Positions 28,521 through 43,300 of a stretch of DNA of 64,000 nucleotides are shown piece by piece (the stretch's first letter is position 1; every line of letters starts with the position of its first letter). Origin of the DNA: Parapristionchus giblindavisi (taxonomy: Eukaryota; Nematoda; Chromadorea; Rhabditida; Diplogasteridae); the NCBI GenBank assembly GCA_943737045.1, contig CALSFV010000046.1:682001-746000 (forward strand), read 5' to 3'. A program made the translations under genes and the position numbers. Under the pieces are notes generated by a model that saw nothing but the letters and a program-made list of their open reading frames with translations, was not told the origin of the DNA and searched no databases.

Positions 28521-31500
28521 AGCCCCTCTGTGCTAATGTGATGGTCTTCTCACCTTGGGTTGCTTTTTCACCAATACAACGTATCCCTCCAGACATCAAA
28601 GTGAGATACGATCACGAAGGGCACACACTGATGGATGATTGGCCAGACTATCTGTAATTGTGGATATTACACTTCAGAATGAATAGTAGCGCTGAAGTGG
28701 AACACTTCACAGGAATATCATGGGCTCGAAACCCGAATTCAAAAGGGTGGAGGGTGAAGATTTTGACAGAGAATATACAATACTTTTAAGTTATGTTATT
28801 CATAAATCTGTGAGCGGGAAGACACGAAACGCCTCTATCACTACGTATATCATGTGACTCAACAAAATAATAAGATAGTAATAATCGATCGATAATCACT
28901 AGGGAAACAAAAATACAAAACACAGTCAATCCTGGATTATCCAACTCCGATCCAAAGGGGAATGGAACGTACATTACGGCGTCATCCAGAGAACTGCCAG
29001 CGAATTCCTACAACGAACGAATGATTACAGTAGTTAATGATTGATATACTGTTATGCTGTACCCATTATCGATTGATTGTGACAAAATAGATTATGGCAC
29101 AGCTGGTTTATGGTAGGAGTGCGACTTTCTACATTGTAAACACGCAACAGTTTACCAAAAGGAAATGCCTGCGTTACAATTCGTAAAAGTCGGAGCAGCC
29201 TCTGCACCACGTGCTACCGTAATCTTCTTACCCGCACCAGGACTGCCGTAGTCAAGAGTAGTTCATTGACCGTAACAAGAGCAGAGGACGATTGGAGAAG
29301 TTGAGTTTCCGATTGATTGAGAGTAGTTACCTGCATTAAATATCGATTAGTTTATTCATTCCTTTGGCGTTGGCACAGTGCCAAATTCTCATCTGATCTT
29401 CATTGTCAACCCAATTTTTGCCTGATAAAGAGCCGGACTTGTTGAGCAATCAATCAACCATTATTGATTGATTCATTGTGCGCACCAAGCCCGTCTGAAC
29501 TTTGCCGAAGTCTCATATCACTCACCAGCAGTCGCCTCGCCCTCTGTAGTAATCGTGGCCAGAATTGCAGTCGCGTACCCTTGGGCACGAACAGGGACCG
29601 TAGACCGGATTGGGCTATAGAGTAGAGAGCCAGACGACACCATGGTGAACAGGCCTTAATATCGATTAGTAGATATCGATTGCTTTTTTGCGCTAATGAT
29701 GATTCCTGTTTATTAATTATTGTGATGAAATAAACAAATAAAGAATAGAAGATAAGTATGGTATGCATAATCGCCTAATGAATAAGAAACTGTGCAAATT
29801 GCTAGTGTTCTCTATTTTACAATTTACATTAATGTTGGAAGATAGAATGCTTTACTAATCATAAACTATTTATGTTCATTAATAACCATATGTATCGAAA
29901 CATGTAATGTGCTGGTTGTCCTACTCCAATGAAACAGCTATAATAATTCTCCTTTATTTTCTATTCTTCGAAATATACCGTATTCCCAATTATATCATCC
30001 AAAGCTACTGTATCCCACACAAATCATCCTTAATCCTGAAATCTATTACCCAAAGCTACAGTATACCTCCGGGATGGGTGGTCCGAGTAGGGGCAGGGAC
30101 GATACGGGGAGTGCACACGCGTCCACTAGTAGAGGAGCCATGGCGACGATCGTACTGAAAATAAGATTTATTTATTTATTTAAAGATTAATTTATAATAT
30201 TTGTAGACACGAAAAGTATGGATATCATACCCAAGATATCGTTTAAAAAAACTTGACGTTAAAAATCGTAGACAGAAACGTTTGAGAGGAACAAATTCTG
30301 TACAAACGTAATTTTTGCAGCCAATTGTTTATAATACATCGCGTGAAACGTATACCAACATGTCTCATGCAGTGAGTAAGATATGAAAATAGTGAAACGT
30401 GAATCTATCAGGTTACATTGGACCAATCCAACATCCGAATAAGATGAGATAAACCATTGGCAAGGATCTCTTCACACCCAGATTCTTTATCACAGTAAGA
30501 GACAAACAAGAACAAGTGTTTTTAAATGAATAGACCGATGAGACAGGCTCCATGGCCCGTGCGTTACAAACTACGAAACTTGGACGCATTTTGGGATTAA
30601 AAAAAAACTTACTCGCATTTTGAAAATCAGTAGCAATCCTGCTCATTAATTGTAAAATATATTACTCACACTCTATTAGTACCATATAACACGTAAAACG
30701 TAAAATAACACGTTTTTTTTTGCACGTAATGCAAAACTCGTTCTTGATACTCTCGAACAGCGAAGGTTAAACGTCGACTTAAAAATGTCTATGAAACTAC
30801 TAAGAGGAAAAATTAAGATCTCAAACAATAAATCTCACTATTTTAAAACATATGCTACAAGAAATGGATTAAACTTCTCCGACGCTGGGTCTCGTTTCCA
30901 ATACAGGCATAACAGTTTCTTCTTGCGAGCGGCACGTTTACTTACTCGGCCCGAAAACAGAATAAGCTTTTAAAATTAAAATTAATGACTGATCAGTTCC
31001 ATGCATTTCTTATTCTTATCTTCATCATATATTCGATTTCCTCTAGTCCCTTCCTCCATCCTCACATTTTTGTAAGATTGATCTTTCACTTTTACAACTA
31101 CAACTATTTATTTATTTATTGTTTGTTCATTACATGTTTACCTATTATGGTGAATAAATTATTATATTATTATTATTATTATTATAAAATAAAACATAGT
31201 ATCATCTTCTATTCACTCTGTACTCTCTGTATTTTCTGTAATTCACTTTGTACCGTGTTTCTTGTAAGCGTATAAAATAATATATTATATTATGGTATGA
31301 GTGACACAAACCTGTAGGACTTGAGCAGAACACGAGAACGACTTTGTGCATCGAGCGATAGAAGACTCTCACCACGAATTAGATCCAACTGAAATATAGG
31401 TATAGATATATAGTTACAAACAGCAATCATATTGTCAGTGTAAAATGCGTATTTCGACTGGATACAATAACGTGATAAAGGGATTTATACACGATTAAAT

Positions 31501-32642
31501 AAGCAAGGCAATAAGAATGAGAGAAAATTAATCAACTAAATAAGACACTGGATACATGAATGCACCAGGTTCTTCAAACTTCCTACAGAAAAATAATTTA
31601 TGTATGAATATAAGTTCACGGTAGCTATAGAGAGAGAGTATACCAGGGTGTAAAAAGGTTCCTAGTTTACTTAGATCAAAACTCGAACCTCTCTTCCATT
31701 TCTCAAACTCTTCAGTGTGTGCAACAGGGTTGTGGCGTGTTCGGAGAACCGCTGAGCCTCACCCTCAGCGAATCGATTGATCTGAGAACAGTTAAAGTAT
31801 ACCATAGAGTTGATGATTGGAGTAATCGACTAAACTCTCAATCTCTCAATCTCATGACCTTAGACAAAGACAGTGAGAAGGGAGTCTTACATGTTCCAAT
31901 TGTTCCATGAAATCTTTCAATTGTTCATCTGTCAACTTTCCCACTTCGAAAAGGGTTACAGCATGGCCTTAAATGAATTTATTGATTGATCAATCACGAT
32001 CATAACCTATTGTACGCTTTGAGCCTTTCTCTAGAACATTACTGAAACATTTAGAACAGATTCTATCTCTCAATCAATAACTAGAGATCGATAGATTTCT
32101 TATTACGGTGTACGTGAAGTACAGTATTCTACAATAATCAATCAATAACCACGTACTCTTAAGACTAGCAGAGAGATTGCCCATCATAAGGAAGGCGGTG
32201 AGATTGGCGTCGAAGAGAAAAGCGATACGACCACTCGAAGTGACGTCAGAGGTCATTGGAGCCGACGATGTTGGCGTCTGGAAAGGGATACTGTAATAGT
32301 GGGCTAAGGGTTACGGTACGATAGGATTTAAGACCAATGTATACATAAGGGACTGCAAATGACCAAAATATACGGTAACCACTTCCTACAGTACCCCGAT
32401 CAGTCATTACATACCGTAGTGGGTTGTTCAATACCATCTTCATCCTCCCCATCATCTCCATGTTCAAGAGCAAAAGATAGATCATCCGTAGCTCCTCCCC
32501 CTGGTGAGGATGCACTGTTGGATGGTGATAGAGGACCACTACCACTGCAATCATCGATCAATAAACATATATAATCAATAAACTTCATTTTCGAACAACA
32601 TCACAATATAAATAATACGCCAAAGCTCAAATTTAATTAGTC

Positions 32643-35600
32643 CTCAGGTAATTCGATCAAAGTCAGATCAGGAATTTGGCCACTTTTGAATCTGATCAGA
32701 TGAAATCAGAATCTGATCAGATCTGATCAGATTCGGATCAAGTACTACAAATGCGCAAAGGATTTTGCCTTGCGCGTTTAATTTATGTGCGTGTTTGATT
32801 ATAAGGAGGGAGCACGTTTTAATTTATATTTTTACGATGAAATAATAGTTTATTATCGATAGATATTTCATATTTTCGTATCACGTTGTTACATTGAACT
32901 AGAAGATGCATATATCCATTTGTTGTATGCTACAGTTGTTTCGTTTCTCATTCATGTTGTTGTAACATGGGAAAGTTCAAATTTGCAGCTACTCAGTCTG
33001 AATGACACGAATTGTTCAAGCAGGATGTGGAGGTGCTGAAGCCAGGTATGATATTAGATTGAAGAGTAGTTCTAAATCAATATTATCGGTTTAATTCTAA
33101 GCTTTATAGGAACTCGTAATGTAGAGGCGCGGAATGAAGGTCGATTAATACTGTCTACCGCTAGCTATGGCAATCACACAGCGTGAGTTGTATTGATTTC
33201 TTAATTCATTTACTTTTTTCGTGTTATGTCGAACTTAGAAGCAGTTTTCGATCACTCGCTAGTTGCTATTTCTCTTTGGCGCTATGGCAGATTCCGTACG
33301 CAATATCAAGACAAAATAACGAGTGTTGGAGATTCAATATGAGATCAATAAATGAACCAATACCTAGATAATTATTCATAAAAAGTATTAAATATCTATA
33401 CAATATGATTTCCAGATTGATTTCTTATCGTCTTCTATTCGGCTAAACTGGTCTCATGGGTGACCTCTTCTAATATCAATCGGAAGGCCAATCTGAGGAA
33501 ATTCAAGCACAAGATAGCGCACATGGCGATATAAATGGTATGCATTTTATTATACCTACATTATTGGAAAATATGAAACAACTGTAACTCGTGGCTACTC
33601 ATGTTAATTTTGTCATTCTATTACGTTGATGCATAAGTTTCTTTACAAAATTAACAAGGAGTCTCTTTTTCATTATTCTGTCCATGAGAGATGAACTCAT
33701 TTGAAAGCCCTCTTCCTATAGATGAAGACTACGTAGTTGGAGAAATGTCAAACCTGCAATTATGCGCGCAATGATGGGCTAGTTCTCTTATCTCTGCGCG
33801 CTAGTGGTCCTCATTCTCCGTTTCCGAGTGAATTTCGTCTAGCCATAGCTTGCCAGTTCAAGCCTTGGTCAATGTTTAAATGAGTCTTGCGTTATCATAT
33901 TGAAAATAGATTTCCAAGATGAAGGGATTCGAGATGGGCCTTCAACTTTCTCAGCTTACAAGTGGAGTTTTTGGAGTCGGCCTGGTCTTATGAGATGACA
34001 ATTTCATGACTAGAATTAATTTTCGATGGTGATTACGAATCCGTTTTCAGAAAGTGCCTAATCGACCTACGTTTCTTGAAAATCGATATTTTGATTCGGA
34101 AATTCGTGCCGTTTCCTACGTAAACCATCCGACTTTTCTAATTAACAGTCCTTATTTCTATAACGATTTTCTCGAAACAGAGGTGGATTATACCTTTTCT
34201 GAAAACGGATTCGTAATCACCATCGAAAAGTGATTATAGTCGTGGCATTGTCATCTGATAAGGCCAGGCCGATTCCCTTGTTAGTCTGGAATCGTTGTAG
34301 AAACTCCCAATACTCAACTCCCCTGATGCTCCACCGAACGGAAAGCATTTCTTCATTGTCGTAGTGGGCCCATCTTTCATCCCCATTAATGACATGAGCG
34401 AGTCAATCGAATTTACGTTCTGGGGGTAGAAAAGACACTGCGTGAACTCACAGTGGTGAATTTGATCGGGGACGAAAACAACATGAGCCACTCTGAGCTG
34501 GACGACGAGACCAGAAAATAACACTAGGCAGGGGGGAATGTCATTCCAACATTTACAAGGAGTCTCTTTCAGCTTAAGGTGGCGAAAAGTGACGATTTAT
34601 AGCTCATTTGAAAGCCCTTTCTCTGTAGAATAAGAATGTATGTTTAAAAAATCCGAAACGGCTCTGTACATGGATTTAAAAAAATCCAAAGTTTGAGCAA
34701 TTTCTGCCTTGAAATTCCTGTGTAATGGCAGTTGAATTCCCGTACAATGATGGGCTACTTCTCTGCGCTACCTCTCCGAGCTAGTGGTGGCGCAGTGGCA
34801 AAGATGTCGCTTACAATTTTTGCGCTGCGGGTTCGATCCCTACCGATGCGACATGTTTTGCACGATTTTTATATGTGTCTTTTTATGATCTTTTTTAAAA
34901 ATTTCCCAATATGCTTACTGATATCCATGCATCCAATATCTCTGAAAGTTTGTCAGTGTTGATTGAAAGATTCAACGTATTTCAGAAATCTCGATGAAAC
35001 AAAGAACAACACTCAAAGATTTGAATAACAAACGAATAAGTCAATCAATAATTCCATAATCTGATCTACTCTTCTTTCTTTCCCTCTCCAATCATTTGCT
35101 TAGCTCTACATTTAAATTTTAAAAAAAAGATCATAAAAAGAAAAGTGTAAAAATCGTGCAAAACATGTCGCATCGGTAGGGATCGAACCCGCAGTGCAAA
35201 AACTGTAAGCGACATCTTTGCCACTGCGCCACCACTAGCTCGGAGAGGTAGCGCAGAGAAGTAGCCCATCATTGTACGGGAATTCAACTGCCATTACCCA
35301 GAAATTTCAAGGCAGAAATTGCTCAAACTTTGGATTTTTTTAAATCCATGTACAGAGCCGTTTCGGATTTTTTAAACATACATTCTTATTCTACAGAGAA
35401 AGGGCTTTCAAATGAGCTATAAATCGTCACTTTTCGCCACCTTAAGCTGAAAGAGACTCCTTGTTAGAGTAGAGGCCCCTTTGATCAACAACAAGAGAAA
35501 TAAGAGGGCTAAAGTGCTGTAAAGAAACTTATGCATCAACCTAATACAACAAATTGAGGTAGTAGAAAGTAGCATGGAATGTCATTTCTTGCTTTCAGTA

Positions 35601-36031
35601 GCGAATTTGAATTCTTTTTGAAAAGAAAAACGCAGCTTTCAAGCGTAATTTCGATAATAATATATGCTTTACATTCCTTTTATACCTATATTTTTTTTAA
35701 AAATTTCCTCCCTCTAAACCTTTAAACGTCCATTTTTCAGTATACGTGCGAGAAGCAACAAGAATACTACAATACCGATCGACCTTCTTTTTTCTTCATT
35801 CATGAATAAATCATTTACATTGCTTTGATGTATTCCTAAGTGGTTCCAATACCACTAAGATATTTTTAAACACAAGGAGAAATCAAAATATGATCAGATA
35901 AAATCAAAATATGATCAGAAGAAATCAAGATCTGATCAGGTGAAATCAAGATCTGATCATGCCAAAAACAAATTAGGATTTCTCCTGATCAGATCTTGAT
36001 TTCTCCTGATCTGACTTTGATCGAATTACCT
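32643..36031. mobile_element. 3.4-kb nested inverted-repeat block
   Basis: The ends CTCAGGTAATTCGATCAAAG and CTTTGATCGAATTACCTGAG bound GATCAGAT-rich subterminal arrays (32,665-32,745 and 35,880-36,010). Nested inside are an inverted pair at about 33,985-34,270 and a foldback at 34,552-35,464. No open frame with family resemblance is seen. Parts recur at 1,300-2,700 in the opposite orientation. Confidence 0.72.
34552..35464. mobile_element. Foldback with a tRNA-like segment in each arm
   Basis: The ends ACAAGGAGTCTCTTTCAGC and GCTGAAAGAGACTCCTTGT are inverted. Each arm contains TGGCGCAGTGG (A box-like) and GGTTCGATCCC (B box-like), at about 34,788-34,845 on plus and 35,177-35,240 on minus. 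No proper anticodon arm, so tRNA-derived repeat sequence rather than a functional tRNA. Confidence 0.7.
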
Positions 36032-36359
36032 GAGTCGTTTTCAGGCTAAAGCCTTTAGATTTTTCCATTACTATTGGGCATACACTCATGGCATTTGCCA
36101 AGTTATGGGTTGTCGATCAGACACGACAACAACCTAATCAAGTTGTTGAATAATTTTTTTAAATTTAAAAAAAACTCACGCATCTCCTGATCCAATTCCA
36201 GTTGCTAGAATACTCGTTGGAGACATTGACGTCGATGTTGGAGACAACGGAGAAGTCGGTACCGATGGCCAACTTGTATGCAGCCTGATTGTGAACAAGA
36301 AAGTACTGTAATAGATTACGGTATTCGATCGCAACGCGTGCGAATCTCACGCGTCGCGG

Positions 36360-37120
36360 TCATACTCTCCATCGTTACTTTTCGCTCCAGATGAATTAAT
36401 ATTCCGCGCACGTTAAAGACTCTCGAATTCGAATTATATCAATTGTAAATATATCAAAATCAAAATCAATATCAAATATCAATATCACCACAATATCATT
36501 TTTTTTCGCTATGTTATCCTTGAAATGAATCTATAAATTTATTATTAATTAATTTTTATTAATTCAACAGAATTGAAGAGTTTCTCGATTTAAAATTGTG
36601 TTCTTTCTTTTATATGTATAGTAAAAAAGCAATTCGTAAACAAGCAATAATATAATTTACCATTCCTTTTCCATATTTCTAGAAACACGAATGAAACAAG
36701 GGAACAACCGAAAATGGTTCGCTACCAATAAAGCTCCTGTGTTATTGATATTAAAGGGGGAAATGGGTCACAATAACAATATAGAATTATATCACAATAC
36801 AATCCATACACTCACAACTCTTTCAGATTAGCGTTAACATCGGGTTAGTACGTAAAAGGGAGCCATAAACCATGTCAAAATGATCTACGCAATCATGTTG
36901 CATGGTACAGAGACCTACCAATTATCATGTGAAATGAATAGACCACCGACAATGGCTAAGCTCCCTTTAAAGGGACAAACACCGGAGCAAATTTGAAACT
37001 CTACTTTCATTGTCTGCGAGAGAGAATTGTCAGAACTGACAGTTTCAAATTAGCTCGGGGTGTCCTCTTAAAGAAAAGAACAGGAAGAGGAATAAATAGA
37101 TAATTTAATATATTATGGGA
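36360..37120. repeat. 3' flank repeat, copy C
   Basis: Third copy of the sequence at 3,490-4,100, downstream of the intact FAM91 gene; its left edge is the tandem joint with copy B2. Confidence 0.7.
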
Positions 37121-37371
37121 ATATAAACTCTATAAAACATTTGACTAGAATACTGTAATGATATCTCATACACATAAAAATTACAAAATGACATTTACAC
37201 TCTCTATAATATGTGGTACAGGGAATACAGTAACCTCACTATCACGAATACAAAAATACGATATAAAATCCGTACTTGTCATAACTCCAGTGATATATTA
37301 ACCCATAAACTACAGTAAATTGATTGGGGATTACTGTACTAACCAATAAATTATCGATCAATACAGTAACC

Positions 37372-40300
37372 TCATAAGGGATCTTCAGTCGGAGGATAGA
37401 CAACGATTCCATCGGTGGGTGAATATCCAATTGGTCGAACCGGAGGCACCACTTCCACTCGATCAGAGTGCGGAGCAGACTGGAATACGGTAGGAATTAC
37501 AATGGATTACGGTATGAAGGATACTGTGAGGACCAGGGCCGAAACACTGGATCGTTTTTTATCTCTAGATAGTCAGTCTTTACATAGTTTCGTTTCTAAC
37601 ACAACCTACTTTAAAACCATTCTTTCATTACTTTAACTCTATTTCATCGGTGTACGGTGTTGCAAGAATATTGTAGATTGTAATACGGAAAGGAATAATT
37701 TGCCACATACCGTAGTCACTCCATAGTTGTGCTTCTGTAGAAGATCCTGTGTGAGATCGACCAGGGTCTTGTTCGCAAATTGAATGTTCACACGACTGAA
37801 AAATCAATACATCAATCAATAAATCAATATATCGCTCAATAAATCAAGGAAACGATCAATAAATCAACCAACTTCTCAACAGACAGAACTCCAGTCGAAT
37901 GAATTCTCTCACATATGACACGATTGAGATGTTCATCAAAGAGAGGAACACCAAAGACAACATCGAGTAGAACATAGTCAGAGTGGGCGGAGCCACTGGG
38001 GAGAATTAGGCCACTGAAAGATAATTTTTCATTAACGCCGTAAAACATTAAAGTTTCCTGATTCACGGGAAGTCAGTAACTAAACACAACTGTATTGTTA
38101 GCATCTTGATTTGCAATGTTCATATAGATTCAAATAAGGACTTAATACTTGTCAATTGCAGATCGAACAATCAATAAATCACCCAAGACCAAACCCGTCT
38201 TATCACTACCGCACTGAAAAACTCACTCATCAGACCGTTCCCTCTTCTTGGGTGATCCAAATGCGAGTGCTGTCGCTGCAGCATACGGAGTATGACTCTC
38301 ATCCGTGTCGATCAATTCGTCCATTACTTCCTGTATAATTATTGATTGTACAGATTACTTAAAGGCTAACCCCCAAGAAAAGTTTACTCTCAAGAGAAGT
38401 TAGAGTGTGGCCAGAGCGTTGTCTAAAATTAGCTCGGGATGTGTCTTTAAAGACACTGCATCGAATTTATCGCCAATTTCACGAACGATTTCAGTCAGAA
38501 AATTACGGCAAGAATACAGTAGCCCAACATTTATCGGAACGATTGAGGAATGTTTTTTTTGTCAGAAACAGCCCCTCTGTACTAATGTGACCTACGAATA
38601 AATAAATAAAAAGGTTGGCCTCCATAGATGACCTTCTCACCTTAGGTTGTTGTTTCACCAACACAACGTATCCCACCAGACTTCCAAGTGAGATACGATC
38701 ACGAAGGGAACACACTGATGGATGATTGGCCAGACTATCTGTAATAGTGGACCGGGATGGTACAAGGCTTGGAGCGATAAAGTGAAATACTTCACAGGAA
38801 TATGATGGACTCGAAAACAGAATTCACCAGGATGGAGAAAAGATTTTAGTAGCCAATATGCAATATTTTTAAGTTATGTTATTCATTAATCTGCGAGTGG
38901 GGAGACACGAAACGCCTCTATCATTACGTACATCATGTGACTCAAAAAAATAATAATATAATAACAATCAATCGATTATCACTAGGGAAACAAAAATAAC
39001 AAAAACACAGTCAAACCTGGATTATCCAACTCCGATCCAAAGGGGAATGGAACGTACACTACGGCATCATCCAAAGAACTGCCAGCGAATTCCTACAACG
39101 AACGAATGATTACTGTAACATATTGTAGTTGCTCAGATTATCGATTGATTGTGATAGTATAGATTACAACAGAGTTGGCTAATGGTAGGGATGCGACTTT
39201 CTACGTAGCATAGGTGGGCGCGTGAAAACGATATTTTTGGCACACAGCCATAGGTGGGCGCGTGAAAACGAATATTTTTTGCGCACAGCCTTGCCTTCCC
39301 ATGGGGGACTTGCGCATAGCCTTCTCTCGCAAAAATCGGACAATTTCCAGTCGAATTCGTCAAAAAATAGCAATGCGCACAGCCTTGCCTTACTCTTCCT
39401 CGGTTTGCACACAGCCTTTCCCCCAGCGTGCCCACATATGCACACAGCCTTGCTTTCCCATCGGAGCCTTGCGCCTAACAAAAAATTGGAAAGTTTACTG
39501 TCGAATATGCTAAAAAAACATTTCGGCATAGCTATGCGCACAGCCTTGCCTCCCGATTCCCTGGTTTGCGCATAGCCTTTCCACCATCGTGCCCACCTAT
39601 GCTACGTAGTAAACACGCAACAGTTTACCAAAAGGAAATACCTGTGTTACAATTCGCAAACATCGGCACTCCTTATGCACCACATGCTACCGTAATCTTC
39701 TTACCTGCACCAAGACAGCCGTAGTCAGGAGTAGTTCATTGACCGTAACAAGAGCAGAGGACGATTGGAGAAGTTGAGGTTCCGATTGATTCAGAGTTGT
39801 TACCTGCAAAAAATATCTGGCGTTCGAGTTGGCACAGTGTCAAATTCTCATTTCATCTTCACTGTGAACCCAACTTTTCCCTGACTATAAGACGGGTTTG
39901 ATGACCAATCAATCAATCGTTATTGATTGATTTATTGTGCACCAAACCCGTCTGGACTTCGCCGAAGCCTCATATCACTCACCAGCAGTCGTCTCGCCCT
40001 CTGTAGTAATCGTGGCCAGAATTGCAGTCGTGTACCCTTGGGCACGAACAGGGATGGTAGGCCGGATTGGGCTATAGAGTAGAGAGCCAGACGACACCAT
40101 GGTGAACAGGCCTTAATATCGATTTGTAGATATCTATTTATCGATTGCATTTGTGTGCTAATGCTGATTCCTGCTTATTAATTGTGATGAAATAAACAAA
40201 TAAAGAATAAAAGATATGTATGGTAGGCAGAAATTGTGAAAGACTAAGAAACTGTGCAAATTGCTAATGTTCTCTATTTTACAATTTACATTAATGTTGG

Positions 40301-43300
40301 AAGATAGAATGCTTTACTAATCATAAACTATTTATGTTCATTAATAACCATATGTATCGAAACATGTAATGTGCAGGTTGTCCTACTCCAATGAAACAGC
40401 TATAATAATTCTCCTTTATTTTCTATTCTTCGAAATATACCGTATTCCCAATTATATCATCCAAAGCTACAGTACCCCATACAAGTCATCCTCAATCTTC
40501 AGTACCCTTAGCTATCTATCATTCAAAGCTACAGTATACCTCCGGGATGGGTGGTCCGAGTAGGGGCAGGGACGATACGGGGAGTGCACACGCGTCCACT
40601 AGTAGAGGAGCCATGGCAACGATCGTACTGCAAATAAGATTTATTTATTTATTTAAAGATTAATTTATTATATTTCTAGACACGAAAAGTATGGATATCA
40701 TACCCAAGATATTGTTTAAAAAACTTGACGTTAAAAATCGTAAACAGAAAGGTTTGAGAGGAACAAATTCTGTACTAACGTAATTTTTGCAGCCAACTGT
40801 TTATAATACATCACGTGAAACGTATACCAACATGTCTCATGCAGTGAGTAAGATATGAAAATAGTAAAACGTGAATCTATCGGGTTGTATTAGACCAATC
40901 CAAAATCCGAATAAGATGAAATAAACCATCGGCAAGGATCTCTTCACACCCCGATTCTTTATCACAGTAAGAGACAAACAATAACAAGTGTTTTTAAATG
41001 AATAGAACGATTTGACAGACTCGACCGCCTTCAGTACGAGTCATAAGTCGAAAAGTACGCTACAAACTACGAAACCTGACCGCTTTTTGAACATCTGCGC
41101 CACAGCTATTCTGCCTATTAATCGCAAAGTATATTATGAAAAGCATACTATATTAGTACTATATACTCTCCGTACTTTCTGTAATTCACTATGTACCGTG
41201 TTTCTTGTAAACTATAGAGAATGAAAGAAAAGGACTAAGAAGTGGCTTGCGTTAGAAACTTTTAAGAAAAAAACCATAATTAATCTAAAACGATCCAGTG
41301 TTTCGGCTCTGGTCCTAGACACTGGACCAACCCGCGTGGGCTGGGCCTCATCAGTAGGATGACCCACACAGGACAGTTTTAAAATAATATTATATTATGG
41401 TATGAGTGACACATACCTGTAGGACTTGAGCAGAACACGAGAACGACTTTGTGCATCTAGCGATAGAAGACTCTCACCACGAATTAGATCCAACTGAATC
41501 ATAGATATATAGAAACAAACATCAACTATTATCATTATCATTATCATTATTATTAGTATTATTATTATTATTATCATCATCGAATTGCCCATATGAAATG
41601 TACTTGCGTAAAATGGAAATGAACATTGCAAATGGACACAATATTAACACGGGTCTCCTGTAAAAGTGTATCAAAATTGACCCCTTTTGCTACTAGGAAA
41701 AATTTTTTCTCTCGGATTTCGATGAAAGTCGATTGGTGGATGTGGTTGGGGGTCATAAGAAGGAATATCGACTTGATTTGGCCAAAATCGCAGATTATCG
41801 ATTTTTTGTGATCTACAACGGAAATTGCCATAACTCGGTTTATTATCATCGTACAGAGACCGGAAAGGTATCATTCGAATCGTATTAGTATGATCTCCAA
41901 AAAGTTTTTCGGAACACAATGGCGGACAACCCGTCTTCAATGTGTTTCAACCGAAAAAACTGATTTTTTGACTACAAAAGTGAGTGTTTCTCGAAAATTT
42001 CTCAGAAACACAATGAATTTTATTGCGCCAATGGACTCGCCGTACCAGATATAGGGTACGTATGTAGTTCATTTCACTTTTCTCTGGCTTCCCGATATCG
42101 AAATACTAAGTACATCCGGACTTAGTCATTTTTCTGAGAAAAATGGCTGTTTCGACCATAAATCGCTTCAAAATGGTCCTAGAAACTATTTCAAAAAAGG
42201 AAAATGAAGCTCTCAACGAACACAACAAAATATATTTTTATGATTATCGCGCTAGAGATGATCATTCCCGAGCTATAATACGATATACTCATTTGAGGGA
42301 AGAATCACTCCGAATTTCTGCGATTTTGATTCCGTTGTAATTTTTTCTCGTGTGTTTTAGTAGATTTTCTATGCACTTTATTATGAATGCCTGTCTCTCA
42401 AAGTCCCCCGAGACTGAAACAGCCGTTACCAATCCCATCTCTCGCGTCAGAGAGCGCATTTTCTGCGCCCTTTTCTTTTTTTCCCTTTTCTTTTCTTCTT
42501 CCCTTTTTTCCCTTTTTTTCAGAGAATGGGCAACGGCCAGATTAAGAACCTCATTCGGACTCTTCTGGTAAAGAAGAAGCAAGAAGAAGAGAAGAAGGCA
42601 GTGGCGTCGGGCAGAACCAAAAGAGATGTGGCGCTTGTCAAGGACTTCACCAATGAGTGGGAAAACGAGTCAGATGAGGATGGAGGATTCATCGAGGATG
42701 AAGTGTCAGTACACGAGGATGATCGGATTATCACCCCTGACGAGGTCTACGATTGGATGCACAACAAGAAGAACGATCTGTTCACGAATGATGCCCCTGA
42801 CATATCTAGTGAACTCGTATTCGATCAGTAAATGAAACCGCTGTTGAATTCTCAATTTCTATTCTATGTAAATTTTTTTATGTTGTGTGAAAGTAATCTA
42901 ACTCATGCTATTTTTGATAAAATTAGGCTACTAAAATATCGAATGTATACAAAGATAACAGAAATTCGGAATGATTCTTCCCTCAAATGAGTAAATCGTA
43001 TTATAGCTCGGGAATGATCATCTCTAGCGCGATAATCATAAAAATATATTTTGTTGTGTTCGTTGAGAGCTTCATTTTCCTTTTTTGAAATAGTTTCTAG
43101 GACCATTTTGAAGCGATTTATGGTCGAAAAAGCCATTTTTCTCAGAAAAATGACTAAGTCCGGGAGTACTTAGTATTTCGATATCGGGAAGCCAGAGAAA
43201 AGTGAAATGAACTACATACGTACCCTATATCTGGTACGGCGAGTCCATTGGTGCAATAAAATTCATTGTGTTTCTGAGAAATTTTCGAGAAACATTCACT

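Larger units (their letters stand above)
27320..36285 (-). pseudogene. FAM91 homologue, copy B2 (5'-truncated)
   Basis: Exons 25 (TGA at 27,322-27,320) to 11 (about 36,182-36,285) are present in order; exons 1-10 are absent. Exon 21 (about 28,553-28,650) has a premature stop: the intact copy reads CTT GGA AGT where this one reads CTT TGA TGT. Intron 11 is filled by a 3.4-kb nested repeat block. At about 36,355 the sequence passes straight into the 3' flank of copy C, which marks the tandem-duplication joint. Confidence 0.88.

Noticed and set aside
39133..39575. Several 83-120 codon frames on both strands
   Set aside because: All come from a GC-richer minisatellite inside an inverted-repeat insertion.
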